Positions 29,001 through 38,900 of a DNA stretch of 64,000 nucleotides are shown one piece after another; within the stretch, counting starts at the first letter, position 1, and each line of letters opens with the position of its first letter. The DNA is from Cladocopium goreaui. Its lineage: Eukaryota; Sar; Dinophyceae; Suessiales; Symbiodiniaceae. The position numbers and the translations under genes were made by a program. Where the stretch lies: assembly GCA_947184155.2 (NCBI GenBank), contig CAMXCT020003358.1, positions 147,001 through 211,000 of the forward strand, written 5' to 3'. Under the pieces are notes generated by a model that saw only the letters and a program-made list of their open reading frames with translations, did not search any database and was not told the DNA's origin.

Positions 29001-31973
29001 ACTACATCACACTACACTACGCTACACAAATTACATTACACCACACTACACTACACGAATTACACTACATTACATTTCACTCCACTCCACCCCACTGCAC
29101 TGCATAAATCAACTACGACATAACTACGACTGCAACGAATTACACCTACAACTACACTACAAACACTACACATCACTACACTACACTAATTACACTACAC
29201 TACACTACACCACACTACCCCGCACTACGCTACACTACCCTATACTACACCACACTACACGTTGTACAACTACGCTACTTTACACTACATCACACTCCAC
29301 CTCACTACACTACACTACCCTACATTACACCACACTACACTCATTACACCACCACAAATGCAACTGCAACTGCACTACGCTAATTACAACTACAGACACT
29401 ACAGCTACAACTACAGCTGCGCTACGCCACACTACATCCAGCAGTTGTGCGTGAGGTGACCGACCAGGTGACCACTGCAACCATTGCAGCCACTTCAAAA
29501 AACACAACTCCAACCACCTTTCGGTCCATCAGTGGATTCGCTCTGCCATTCGTGATTCACAACACCCAACCTCTCCTATAGGTTTCCTATTTTTGAAACT
29601 TCCGCCGCCGCCTTGTGCGGTACTACTGGTAAAATTATCTCAAGACAGGTTCTCTGGGCACTCGAGTTTGCATCTTAAAACTTGAGCTGTAGTATACGTC
29701 AACCCGCATACATGCAAGATATGGTTGCGGTGATTTTGGCCATGGATCCACAACAATGGACAATTTGATGAGCAAAGGCAATCAACATGTATCAATGTCG
29801 CTAAACCTGAAGCTACATCCAAACGTTGTAGTTGAAGTTTCGTTAACAATACCCCAAATGGTGAAACGAGGTATGGTTTATGATCACACTACTCTGGGTT
29901 TAAGTATACTGAAATCTGAATGACCAGAACCCACAAAATAGGTGATGATTTGCAGGTTCAACCAAGCAAACAATGATTGTTTGCAGTATCATTTGCCCAA
30001 ATAGAGCAATGTGAATACTTGTCAGTGGTTCCAAGATGTATGTACATAAATATGTGAGTATAAAAGTATTATAGTATGTATGTATGTATGTATGTATGTA
30101 TGTTTGTATGTATGTATGTATGTACGTATGCATGGATGTATGTATGTATGCATGCATGTATGTACGTATGTACGTATGTAAGTACGTATGTAATTAACGT
30201 ATGTATGTATGTAATGTAATGTAGTGTAGTGTAGTGTAATGTAATGTAATGTAATGTAGTGTAATGTAATGTAATGTATGTAGTGCAATGGAATGTATGT
30301 ATGTATGTATGTAGTGTAATGGTATGTCATGTAATGCAATGCACAGAAACGTAATTTAATGTACTGTTTGTGTGTAATGTATGTAATGTATGTAATGTAT
30401 GTAATGTATGTAATGTATGTAATGTAATGTAATGTAATGCCATGCCATGCCATGCAATGCAATGCAATGTAATGTATGTATGTATGGTATGTATGGTATG
30501 TATGGTATGTATGGTATGTATGGTATGTATGTATGTATGTATGTATGAATGTATGCATGCATGCATGCATGTATGTATGTAATGTATGTATGTAGTGTAT
30601 GTAGTGTATGTAGTGTATGTAGTGTATGTAGTGTATGTAATGTATGTAATGTATGTAATGTATGTAATGTATGTAATGTATGTAATGTATGTAATGTAGG
30701 TAATGTAGGTAATGTAGGTAATGTAGGTAATGTATGTAATGTAGGTAATGTAGGTAATGTAGGTAATGTAGGTAATGTATGTAATGTATGTAATGTATGT
30801 AATGTATGTAATGTATGTAATGTATGTAATGTATGTAATGTATGTAATGTATGTAATGTATGTAATGTATGTAATGTATGTAATGTATGTAATGTATGTA
30901 ATGTATGTAATGTATGTAATGGATGTAATGGATGTAATGGATGTAATGGATGTAATGGATGTAATGTATGTAATGGATGTAATGTATGTAATGTATGTAA
31001 TGTATGTAATGTATGTAATGTATGTAATGTATTTAATGTATGTAATGTATGTAATGTATGTAATGTATGTAATGTATGTAATGTATGTAATGTATGTAAT
31101 GTATGTAATGTATGTAATGTATGTAATGTATGTAACGTATGTAACGTATGTAATGTATGTAATGTATGTAATGTATGTAATGTATGTAATGTATGTAATG
31201 TATGTAATGTATGTAATGTATGTAATGTATGTAATGTATGTAATGCATGTAATGTATGTAATGTATGTAATGTATGTAATGTATGTAATGTATGTAATGT
31301 ATGTAATGTATGTAATGTATGTAAGGTATGTAAGGTATGTAAGGTATGTAAGGTATGTAAGGTATGTAAGGTATGTAAGGTATGTAAGGTATGTAAGGTA
31401 TGTAAGGTATGTAAGGTATGTAAGGTATGTAAGGTATGTAAGGTATGTAAGGTATGTAAGGTATGTAAGGTATGTAATGTATGTAATGTATGTAATGTAT
31501 GTAATGTATGTAATGTATGTAATGTATGTAATGTATGTAATGTATGTAATGTATGTAATGTATGTAATGTATGTAATGTATGTAATGTATGTAATGTATG
31601 TAATGTATGTAATGTAATGTAATGTAATGTATGTAATGTATGTAATGTATGTAATATATGTAATGTATGTAATGTATGTAATGTATGTAATGTATGTAAT
31701 GTATGTAATGTATGTAATGTATGTAATGTATGTAATGTATGTAATGTATGTATGTATGTATGTATGTATGTATGTATGTATGTATGTATGTATGTATGTA
31801 TGTATGTATGTATGTATGTATGTATGTATGTATGTATGTATGTATGTATGTATGTATGTATGTATGTATGTATGTATGTATGATGTATGTATGTATGTAT
31901 GTATGTATGTATGTATGTATGTATGTATGTATGTATGTATGTATGTATGTATGTATGTATGTATGTATGTATG

Positions 31974-32004
<31 letters not shown>

Positions 32005-35000
32005 TGTATGTAATGTATGTAATGTATGTAGTGTATGTAATGTATGTAGTGTATGTAATGTATGTAATGTATGTAATGTATGTAATGTATGTAATGTATG
32101 TAATGTATGTAGTGTATGTAGTGTATGTAATGTATGTAATGTATGTAATGTATGTAATGTATGTAATGTATGTAATGTATGTAATGTATGTAATGTAAGT
32201 AATGTATGTAATGTATGTAATGTATGTAATGTATGTAATGTATGTAATGTATGTAATGTATGTAATGTATGTAATGTATGTAATGTATGTAATGTATGTA
32301 ATGTATGGAATGTATGGAATGTATGTAATGTATGTAATGTATGTAATGTATGTATTGTATGTAATGTATGTAATGTATGTAATGTATGTAATGTATGTAA
32401 TGTATGTAATGTATGTAATGTATGTAATGTATGTAATGTATGTAATGTATGTAATGTATGTAATGTATGTAATGTATGTAATGTATGTAATGTATGTAAT
32501 GTTATGTAATGTTATGTAATGTTATGTAATGTTATGTAATGTTATGTAATGTTATGTAATGTATGTAATGTATGTAATGTATGTAATGTATGTAATGTAT
32601 GTAATGTATGTAATGTATGTAATGTATGTAATGTATGTATGTAAGTATGTAATGTATGTAATGTATGTAATGTATGTAATGTATGTAATGTATGTAATGT
32701 ATGTAATGTATGTAATGTATGTAATGTATGTAATGTATGTAATGTATGTATGTATGTATGTAATGTAATGTATGTAATGTAATGTAATGTAATGTAATGT
32801 AATGTAATGTTATGTATGTATGTATGTAATGTATGTATGGTATGTATGTAATGTATGTAATGTATGTAATGTATGTAATGTATGTAATGTATGTAATGTA
32901 TGTAATGTATGTAATGTAATGTAATGTAGTGTAATGTAATGTATGTAGTGTAATGGAATGTCATGTAATGCAGTGCAATGTAATGTAATGTAATGTAATT
33001 TGTAATGTAATATTTAATGTTATATGTAATGTAATATGTAATGTAATGTAATGCGATGCCAGTATGGTAACAGTATGGTATGCTATGGTATGTTATGGTA
33101 TGGCATGGTATGGTATGTATGTATATAGACACGTATATAGATATAGACATGACGATTCCCCAAAAGTGACGATGAAAATATTTTGGGCATGGCCACCAAG
33201 AACCAGAATATTGGTGGGTGATATCTGGTAAGTGGCAATCATGGTGAGTTTTGTCCCAGGGTTCTGGAGAGTATTGCCTGGATCCCAGGGCACCCAGGGC
33301 TGGCACAGGACACGGTTTCGGGCATCGTGACGGTTCAAGCTGGCTGTGTGCTGGAACAGCTTGACCAGTGCTTGATCAATCGAACTGGAGGTGGTGGTGT
33401 CCCCCAATAAACAAGGAACTTGGGGACTCTGGGGGATGTCTTGGGATCATTTTGATGTGTATATTGTATCATTGCTCCTTTCTATGCTGCTTCCTCATAC
33501 CGAATCAGACATTCGATGTTCTTTGCGAGTAGATGGATGCCCTCATTGGGCCCTCATGTCCTCTCCCTCAGCTGGGGCCCTGGACTGGCCTGAGGTACTT
33601 GGCTCAGCATGGTTTCATGGTTCCACTGGATTTGGGTGCCAAGGGTACCTGCACTATTGGTGGCAATGCTGCTACCAATGCAGGCGCAACGGCATCGTAG
33701 TGCATCAGTAACACATGTGGAATCGGTATCCATAGTTCCATAGTGACACCTGAACCAACGAAGATCCAGGTTGTTTCGTCTGTTGAAGCACTTCGACACA
33801 GCAGACAGAAAGACTTGGGATGACTTGGGCCTTGGGTGGTATTTTCCCAGGAAGTTGTGCCGTGCCTCCCAAGTTCCAATGCCAGGATGATTCCGATGGT
33901 TTCCCCCATAAAATCCAGCTCTCAGCATCTCTCAACTGGGTTCGACGAAAAATGAGGGATACGGGATGCGCCAAAATTTTGCAATTGTCATTTTTTTGGA
34001 AACCATTTTATAAACTATTGGAACTAAACCATGAAGATTTACACCATCGGATGGGCGATGACAAGTGGCTGCCAGGAGGCCTGCGATACCTGCGCTACGG
34101 ATCCTTGAGAGGCAATATCCTGGGAGTTGAAGCAGTGTTGGCCGACGGCCAGGTGCGATGTCACCAGATGAGATGGTGAAACTGAGGGTATATCATGGGA
34201 TATTGGAGGAGTTCTTTGAGGTTTGAAACCCCCGGGATCTGGGAAAATGAGTTTTTTGTTCAACCATGGGATATTCGGGGTATATCATGGTATACCTGAT
34301 TTTTTCGGAAACCCAGATGAGTATTGAATTGGTTGAACGGAACATGACACTACCATACGGGTCATATCCTGGAGTGAAATGCGTTTTTTCGGCAAAGTGC
34401 TGGTTCATCTTGACTCTTGCATTTTTTTAGTGTCTATGTACTTCGATGCCTATCCCAGTTCATGACTGCTTAGCCACCCTAGCTACTGGTCCCGATTCGG
34501 AAGGGGTTGCGAACCCCCCTTGAAATCCAAGTACGGGTCCCCCAACTATATTCATTTCCGGTATTGGAATGTCCAATATGAACTTTTATCTTCAAGTTCC
34601 AATTCCCCCATGTTTTTTTTTGCTTTCCCCGTCCTTCCACGACCGGGTCACGACTGGTCAGGTGGTGGATAGCCTGTCGGCTTTGCGGAAAGACAATACC
34701 GGCAACTTGGATGGAGAGGATGGCTTTCCATTGGGATGGACCTGGTGGTTTTCGATGTGTTTCATAATGGGGAGATGGCCAATGAATGCCAACAAACATG
34801 TGGGGATCCAATGGTATATTTGGCTATATGTCAAAGTTAAAGTTATATAAATGGGATGAAACCATCTTGATGGGAATGAGAGACCATTTGATTGGGGGGA
34901 TGAGCATCCATTTAGCAGCTATTTTGGTGTGAACAGCAGGGTCAACAGTGATGAACATCAGGAAATTCTTTGTCTACAGTCAGGATACGATTACTGTATA

Positions 35001-36783
35001 TTAGTGTAATAGTTGATAATAGTTTCCAATATAATGGTATTTAGTATTTAGTGGTATCAATGGTACAATGGCATTGCTGGTATTGATGGCATTGGTAGTT
35101 TTGGCATTGTTGGTAGAAATGTTCAATGGTTTGGATGATTTGTTTGTTTGAATATGGTTAGGAACAATGCCACTATGCTATCAGGATTCATGGTTTGGAT
35201 TGGTGACTAATTCGTAGACGGTCAGCAAATGGAGTGTGGCCTGCTGGGATAGACGGGAATAAATTGAATTGAACGAAATGACGGATCAAACCCCAGTGGT
35301 CTAAACCCAATCCGGGATACTTCAAATATAGAACTTTTCAAATCCCACTGAAGATGAATTTTGTTGGACGCTTCCCGATGTATTTTTCTTCACTCAAGTA
35401 TGCGTTCCTGCATAAATCAACGGGGTTGGAATGATTGTTCTCTTTTTGCATCAGACAACGTCTAGGATCCCACTGCCAATGCACATTTTTGAGGCTATGG
35501 TCTGCCACAGCTCTTCATTGGCTCAGAGGGAACACTAGGTCTGGATCTGGGAACAGCTGGTTGCTATGGTGACTTTTAGCGCTGAAGCTTGTTGCGCAGC
35601 TCATCGATTTTTTCGGCAGATCCAGTCACATCTTCGAATTTCATGGCAATTCACAGCATTTCTATTGAAATACCATTCCAATTTCCCATAACTAGCAGAT
35701 CCCAAGCATCTGCTTGTTTGTTTCGGAAGCTCCGCGCCAGGTGTGATCACTAAGTTGACGATCTTGTGTCCACCTCGTCCCAAAGCCGTCAACATTGCCT
35801 TCTTCGCCTGCTCGAGCTTCGAACACGTGCCCAAGGGGCGCTGACCACCATGGACTGTCCTTGAGAAAGTGCAGTGGTTTGAAAACACACACACATATAT
35901 ATATATATACATATATATACACATAAGTATATATATATATAAACATTATATATATATATGTACAATATATATATACACACACTGTATATGTATATATATA
36001 GAGGGGGTTATTAAGTCATGGGAGATCCCCAGTCGTCACCATGGCTTAAGCTATACAAAGTCATGGTGATCTGTGGGGATGATCCAGTAGAGTTGCCCCG
36101 TATCCTATTTATGTATTTACAGATATCAAGATGGAAGCTGTTAAACATAATTATAGCTTGTGACATATTAATGATTTACTAGTGACTTTGTATATATGAG
36201 CGGATGATATATTACTATTAGTTCATTGGTTAACCATTATCTACTTTTATACTATATACTAGCAACTCAATGATCTATTAGTTTAGTTAACTAATAAAAC
36301 TATGATAAAATATAATCCTAGTTGATATTTCTTGGACAAAAATGACAGTTACTACATGTGACTACAGTATATGGTAAAACCATAGTAAACCATCCCTAAT
36401 TTCACCATAGGTACAAACCCACACCATAATTAGGTGTATAAACCATTCCCAAAGGAGTGGTTTATTATTGTTTTACCCCCATTAGTTGACTAATAGAACT
36501 ATGATAAACTATACCCTCTGGTTATTTAACGTAGCTATGGAAAATGGCCACTTTATAGATGATCTATCATGATTTACCTATTAAAAATGGTGATTTCCCA
36601 TAGCTACCTTAAATAACCAGACGGTAATCCTAGTTTCATATTTCATAGACAAAAACAATTACATTCCACGCCCTGGTGGAGGTGCAACGGACTTTCGCCC
36701 TGGCACGGCAGAAGCTGGGCGAAGTGCTCTCGGCGGTGGAGTTCTGCGATCGCATGGCCATCGACTTCGTGCTGCTGGGCGGA
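8049..36783 (+). CDS. D2HGDH: D-2-hydroxyglutarate dehydrogenase, N-terminal ~300 residues
   Basis: This is an FAD-linked mitochondrial oxidoreductase that converts D-2-hydroxyglutarate to 2-oxoglutarate. Exons: 8049-8135, 8946-9032 (or -9023), 9528-9602, 11124-11155, 11547-11596, 12020-12096, 33309-33367, 33595-33683, 34076-34152, 34662-34701, 35494-35538, 35741-35826, 36682 to about 36783. Every junction keeps the frame. The N-terminus is Arg-rich and acid-free ([16 protein letters not shown]), as expected for a mitochondrial leader. FAD-domain motifs appear in order: [80 protein letters not shown], and then [17 protein letters not shown] and LGAKG separate it from D-lactate dehydrogenases. 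The family is usually about 500-560 residues. The substrate half (GHLGDGN and SAEHG motifs) was not found, so the gene is either cut by the window or truncated. Confidence 0.95.
9640..9930. repeat. ATATAG and AGAATGATAT tandem repeats
   Basis: An AT-rich simple repeat in the third D2HGDH intron: ATATAG/ATACAT runs and about ten imperfect copies of a 10-mer AGAATGATAT between roughly 9745 and 9875. Confidence 0.85.
10129..10230. mobile_element. Miniature inverted-repeat element with 7-bp target duplication
   Basis: A 102-bp segment starts ACCCTCTGGT and ends ACCAGAGGGT, a perfect 10-bp terminal inverted repeat. It is flanked on both sides by the same 7 bp, ATGGTTT, which fits a target-site duplication. 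It has no coding capacity. Its interior (ATCACCAT, GGTAAATCA, TGGCCATTTTC) matches the element at 36,513-36,625 in inverted orientation. It lies in the intron between exons 9528-9602 and 11124-11155. Confidence 0.75.
12880..13140. repeat. Duplicated block with perfect AATAAGGCCTTATT palindromes
   Basis: Two copies about 150 bp apart each contain AAATAAGGCCTTATTT (near 12,918 and 13,069) and AAAATAAGGTCTTATTTT (near 12,938 and 13,099), followed by TCTCCCGACATAAA or TCCTCCGACATAAA. Confidence 0.85.
13200..13345. repeat. Degenerate TTCACATA(C/T)G repeats
   Basis: About 12 short, imperfect copies of TTCACATACG/TTTCACATAT occur in succession. There is no coding signal. Confidence 0.7.
13735..14060. 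repeat. ~20-bp ATCATGGCATTTCATA minisatellite
   Basis: Imperfect tandem copies of CATATCATGGCATTTCATA recur at about 18-22 bp. The open frames across it are repeat artefacts. Confidence 0.85.
14142..18350 (+). CDS. Nested gene, part A: conserved unknown domains plus basic Lys/Pro/Ala tail
   Basis: Exons with AG-G acceptors lie at 14142-14233, about 14569-15015, 15093-15178, about 15309-15373, 15455-15735, 15845-15925, 16139-16224, 16408-16620, 16821-17760, 17867-17930 and about 18050-18315. 14569-15015 joins 15093 in phase across a GTAAGA donor. The first large exon ([12 protein letters not shown] ... WYIRKLL) is a compact domain I do not recognise. An acidic Ser/Asp stretch ([10 protein letters not shown]) follows. 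The 16821 exon begins just after a possible ATG (16803) and encodes a very basic region with SPKSKA repeats, like AT-hook or linker-histone tails, then a domain reading [13 protein letters not shown]. The 18.1-kb exon reads [16 protein letters not shown]. All of it lies inside the D2HGDH intron. It is probably a nuclear protein; function unknown. Exon ends are approximate. Confidence 0.6.
18445..20668 (+). CDS. Nested gene, part B: EFFAG (methyltransferase-like) domain
   Basis: Exons lie at about 18445-18505, 18898-18975, 19156-19320, 19508-19690, 19790-19960, 20038-20270 and 20424-20668. Read together they give [20 protein letters not shown], then [71 protein letters not shown] and [19 protein letters not shown] resembles motif I (FAG.G) of class I SAM-dependent methyltransferases such as DNA cytosine methyltransferases, and WVLEQPEN falls where an ENV/QPxN-like motif could sit. 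I recall this arrangement as a dinoflagellate-expanded family of unknown function. The usual cytosine-methyltransferase PCQ motif is not clear, so catalysis is not established. It is contiguous with parts A and C and probably belongs to the same transcription unit. Confidence 0.6.
20780..20945. repeat. AACCCGTATTTATCCCGTATT short repeats in intron
   Basis: About seven copies of CCCGTATT(T/A)A lie between the exon ending near 20,668 and the one starting near 20,990. Confidence 0.8.
20990..24251 (+). CDS. Nested gene, part C: many short exons, charged coiled-coil-like region
   Basis: Short exons follow AG-G acceptors near 20990, 21165, 21396, 21506, 21715, 22042, 22195, 22497, 22766, 22905, 23146, 23427, 23631 and 24064. 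Readable pieces include [26 protein letters not shown], a Lys-rich piece ([20 protein letters not shown]), [58 protein letters not shown], and a final Lys/Glu block ending KPKRVRKHK before TGA at 24251. The KPKRVRKHK end is a good nuclear-localisation candidate. Composition is strongly charged and likely helical. No catalytic motif was seen. It probably continues the part A-B protein. Exon boundaries are approximate, and it is unclear whether 24251 is the true stop. Confidence 0.5.
24698..25790 (+). CDS. Nested gene, part D: GIY-YIG-like nuclease domain
   Basis: Exons near 24698 ([20 protein letters not shown]) and 25000 precede a larger exon, 25165 to about 25609, with one open frame. Its C-terminal half reads [18 protein letters not shown], then [20 protein letters not shown] and [10 protein letters not shown]-x-G-x-T...R followed by a terminal E in LEASLIEKY is the pattern of GIY-YIG nucleases (KxGxT, catalytic Arg, metal-binding Glu). 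The first GIY/YIG tyrosine motif is not obvious, so this is a divergent or inactive member. A further small exon at about 25723-25785 ([15 protein letters not shown]) follows. It lies between the EFFAG exons and the HGDEG ORF on the same strand. Homology is inferred from motif order only. Confidence 0.5.
26149..27884 (+). CDS. Nested gene, part E: large transposase-like ORF (HGDEG family)
   Basis: A single open frame of at least 567 codons ends in TGA at 27,882-27,884. It opens without an ATG; a CAG acceptor before 26149 keeps the frame ([14 protein letters not shown]), so it is probably the last exon of a longer transcript. Numbering from codon 26181: HGDEGRGR at about 133-140, CGNLARSY at about 245, a possible metal-binding CHWC at 270-273, and [13 protein letters not shown] at about 325-337. 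Acidic residues in HGDEG and YDFWH are spaced like the first two acids of DDE/RNase-H-fold transposases whose second motif is 'DxxHxxxLG'. I recall the family as very abundant in Symbiodinium. It lies entirely within the D2HGDH intron. The DDE assignment is inference; no terminal inverted repeats were found. Confidence 0.6.
28078..28226 (+). repeat. 73-bp tandem duplication
   Basis: Two nearly identical copies (ATTAACATAAAATATCATAA ... CCGTTTTTGTCTC) abut at about 28,151. Confidence 0.9.
28570..28835 (+). repeat. ~93-bp tandem repeat, about 2.8 copies
   Basis: The unit begins GTGGCGCGAAGCACATTTGG and includes GGACGACTTTTGGAAGTTGA. Copies start near 28,577, 28,671 and 28,763. I recall its translation (e.g. 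[10 protein letters not shown]) from many Symbiodinium gene models, where it is probably a mis-annotated interspersed repeat. Confidence 0.85.
28915..29445. repeat. ACACT/ACTAC pentanucleotide-rich array
   Basis: Low-complexity CACTACA/TTACA repeat runs without coding signal. It directly follows the 93-bp repeat, an association I recall from Symbiodinium sequences. Confidence 0.9.
29446..30069. other. Intronic unique sequence
   Basis: I see no exon, motif or repeat here apart from short pyrimidine runs. It separates two simple-sequence arrays within the giant intron. Confidence 0.4.
30070..33125. repeat. 3-kb (TGTATGTAA)n / (GTAT)n satellite
   Basis: Nearly pure 9-bp TGTATGTAA units occur with homogenised variant blocks: TGTAGGTAA near 30,697, TGGATGTAA near 30,920, AGGTATGTA at 31,320-31,475, and pure GTAT at about 31,747-32,000. 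The long ORFs across it ([12 protein letters not shown]) are repeat artefacts. It ends about 180 bp before the next D2HGDH exon. Confidence 0.97.
35885..36000. repeat. AC/AT dinucleotide run in intron
   Basis: ACACAC then ATATAT runs lie just downstream of the D2HGDH exon ending at 35,826. Confidence 0.9.
36513..36625. mobile_element. Second inverted-repeat miniature element
   Basis: The 5' end ACCCTCTGGTTATTTAA then GTAGCTATGG is mirrored by CCATAGCTAC then TTAAATAACCAGACGGT, giving about 27-bp terminal inverted repeats. The interior matches the element at 10,129-10,230 in reverse. The flanking sequence resembles an upstream paralogous stretch at about 36,280-36,345 that lacks the element: ACTATGATAAAATATAATCC there, ACTATGATAAACTAT + element + AATCC here. 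Confidence 0.75.
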
Positions 36784-37077
36784 GTTTTAATGGGGATTCC
36801 CATGGCGATTTTAATGGGAAAAGATGGGAAAATCTCGAGGTACTCATAGAATCTACAAGAGGATTTCATGTTTTAAGCCAGTAACATCATACTATCAAAT
36901 GGGGGATTATGGTTAATCGGATTTATGACGGAATGGGGGGTGGATTCAGACGACAAATCATAGCCATCTCCAAGTGTAGGTTTAGTATTGGGTATTGGGT
37001 TGTAACAAGGGGATATGATTTGTGTATATATATATACATATACATACACACATATCATATATATATCATATATACTT

Positions 37078-37756
37078 AATCCCTTCCCCCTAATACTAAC
37101 CCCCCAAATAATAAACACATCAGGTAGTTTTTATTATTAGGGGGGTGTTTATTCTTAGGGAACAAAAGTGGAAGTTATGTAATTGTATAATGATATATAT
37201 ATATATATGTATGTGTACGTATATATGTAGTATGTGTTGACAGTAGAGGTTTCATGAAGCAGATAGTCAGAATCAGCGTCAGTTTCAGCCAGCTAAAAGT
37301 TGCTCAGCTAGAGCAGCCAGGCAGCTTGGAGTCAGGGGTTGGGATCAGGACCCTAACAATAAACACCCCGGGGTTAACTAGTTTTTATTATTAGGGGGCG
37401 AAGCCCACAAATGGTACTTTTTTTTAAATTGTTTTCTAAAGGGGATCAATTAAAAGTCAACTTGACCAACCTGAAATTTTCCAAAATTAGAGACGGACCC
37501 TAGTTCTTATTATTTGAGGGGGGTTTAGTAGTAGGGAGACGGGATCATTAGGGTTCGCTTCGAAATCCAATTTTTGGCAATGTTTATTGATTTTGAAATC
37601 GAAAAAATTGCTGTTTTTTCATTGAGGCATTGAGGGTTTAAATTTATTATTAGGGTCCGCTTTGGTTCTCTAATAAAAAATACCACCTTGATAAAAAACA
37701 TTACCTGAGGTGTTTATTATTTGGGGAGGGGGGTTTAGTATTAGGGGGAAGGGATT
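37078..37756. mobile_element. ~680-bp element with long terminal inverted repeats
   Basis: The left end TTAATCCCTTCCCCCTAATA, followed by CTAACCCCCC and AAATAATAAACAC, is mirrored at the right end by GTGTTTATTATTTGG, GGGGGGTTTAGTATTAG and GGGGAAGGGATTAA. The inverted repeats are about 50 bp with a small indel. Several internal half-copies (TTATTATTAGGGGG, TAATAAACACCCC) suggest internal palindromic decay. No ORF is present, so it is a non-autonomous element. Confidence 0.7.
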
Positions 37757-38900
37757 AATCAATGTCGGCTCCCAAGGCGCCCTGCGCACAGTAGGAGTCA
37801 GGGAAGCTCTGACTCAAGCGTTCACCCTCCTCGGGCAGGCCGGCTTTTGAAAGGTTGCATTATCCACCCGTAAAAACAACCACATGTCTAGACATGCGCA
37901 GGGCGATGTGGACATGTTCATGCTCTGCGATAATCCGTGCGAGCCAGATGACATGTCACTGCCTTAGAGCGGCAATTTTTGCTGCTATGATACGTGCAAA
38001 AGCCACTTATACAAGTAGAACCCGCGGAAGGCGGGTGGTAGAAGTTTTGAGGTTTAAGAAGTGTAACGCTATAAGATCCAAAAACAAGGTTTGCCTATAG
38101 GAGCTGCGGCAGACCTCCATGCTCTTTATTTCCGGGGCTTCTGACCTCTTGTCGCAAATTGTGAAACCACTTCTCAACTCTTCCAACGACTTCTCACCTC
38201 TCTTCAACTTTTTGCAACGACCTTCATATCTGTGCATCTTCTTGACTCTCCTCAACTCTCTTTTGATCTCTCTCTCTCTCTCTTTTCTCCTCTCCTCTCA
38301 ACTCCTTCCAGCTCGTGTTGACTCACCTCACCTCAGTTCCACCTGTCCAATTTTTTCTCAGCCCAGTCGAAGTGACACAGTTACAAACTTTCTTGTTCAG
38401 CCCAGTTGAACTGCCTTTCCATTCGATCATGGTTTCAACATTCGATTGTGTTTTCAGCCTCGTGTCATGTACTATCATTCAATCCTACTGGACTGTTGAC
38501 TGTTACCTGCGGGTCCAACGTTCAAATGTAGCAGGTGCAACGTGATCTGCCAACAGTCACTTGCAAACCACAATCAGAATCGCAAGACTCTGCTGAAGAA
38601 GAAATGCCATTCGAGCAGGCTTGGCGCAGCTATTCCACACAGCGATCTGCGCAGATTGAATTGCACGACGCAACAGAATTGCAACACACTACTGTAGAAC
38701 ACATCGCTTTGATGCACCAGTTCCAATGCACAAAGTGTCTCAACGCATGCAAAGCACATTAGCACAGCATCAACAAAAAAGAAATAAAGGACCGGATAAC
38801 CCCACAAGTCAACTTCTTCCAACAAGCAACAAAAGAAAGGCAAAGACGGCATGGGGTAAGCAAGAAAGAGAAAAGAGATGGTGAAGGATTGGTGTGGAGT
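37757..38900. other. Strand-switch region, no confident gene
   Basis: No exon with convincing coding signal is present. A pyrimidine-rich tract (CTCTCTCTTTTCTCCTCTCC and similar) runs at about 38,150-38,330. A roughly 75-bp stretch at 38,527-38,602 is repeated near 58,805-58,880. The region lies between the last plus-strand D2HGDH exon and the first minus-strand ORF of the downstream cluster. Confidence 0.5.

Larger units (their letters stand above)
12097..33308 (+). other. Giant D2HGDH intron containing other genes
   Basis: The exon ending at 12,096 (MNHIEAL) and the exon starting at 33,309 ([13 protein letters not shown]) join in phase 0 and give the spacing expected of the family between RMN and VSG. 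The intervening 21.2 kb uses a GA donor and a CAG acceptor followed by G. It contains palindromic repeats, a multi-exon gene set at 14.1-27.9 kb and about 4.5 kb of simple repeats. A rearrangement or misassembly is possible, but the order and frame of exons on both sides are intact. Confidence 0.8.

Noticed and set aside
30549-32519. Very long ORFs of CNVCNV and MYVMYV type
   Set aside because: They are the translation of the TGTATGTAA satellite, whose 9-bp unit has no stop in two frames.
38119-38409. Hydrophobic 96-residue ORF (Leu/Ser-rich)
   Set aside because: It is the translation of a CT-rich tract, with no start context or conserved motif.
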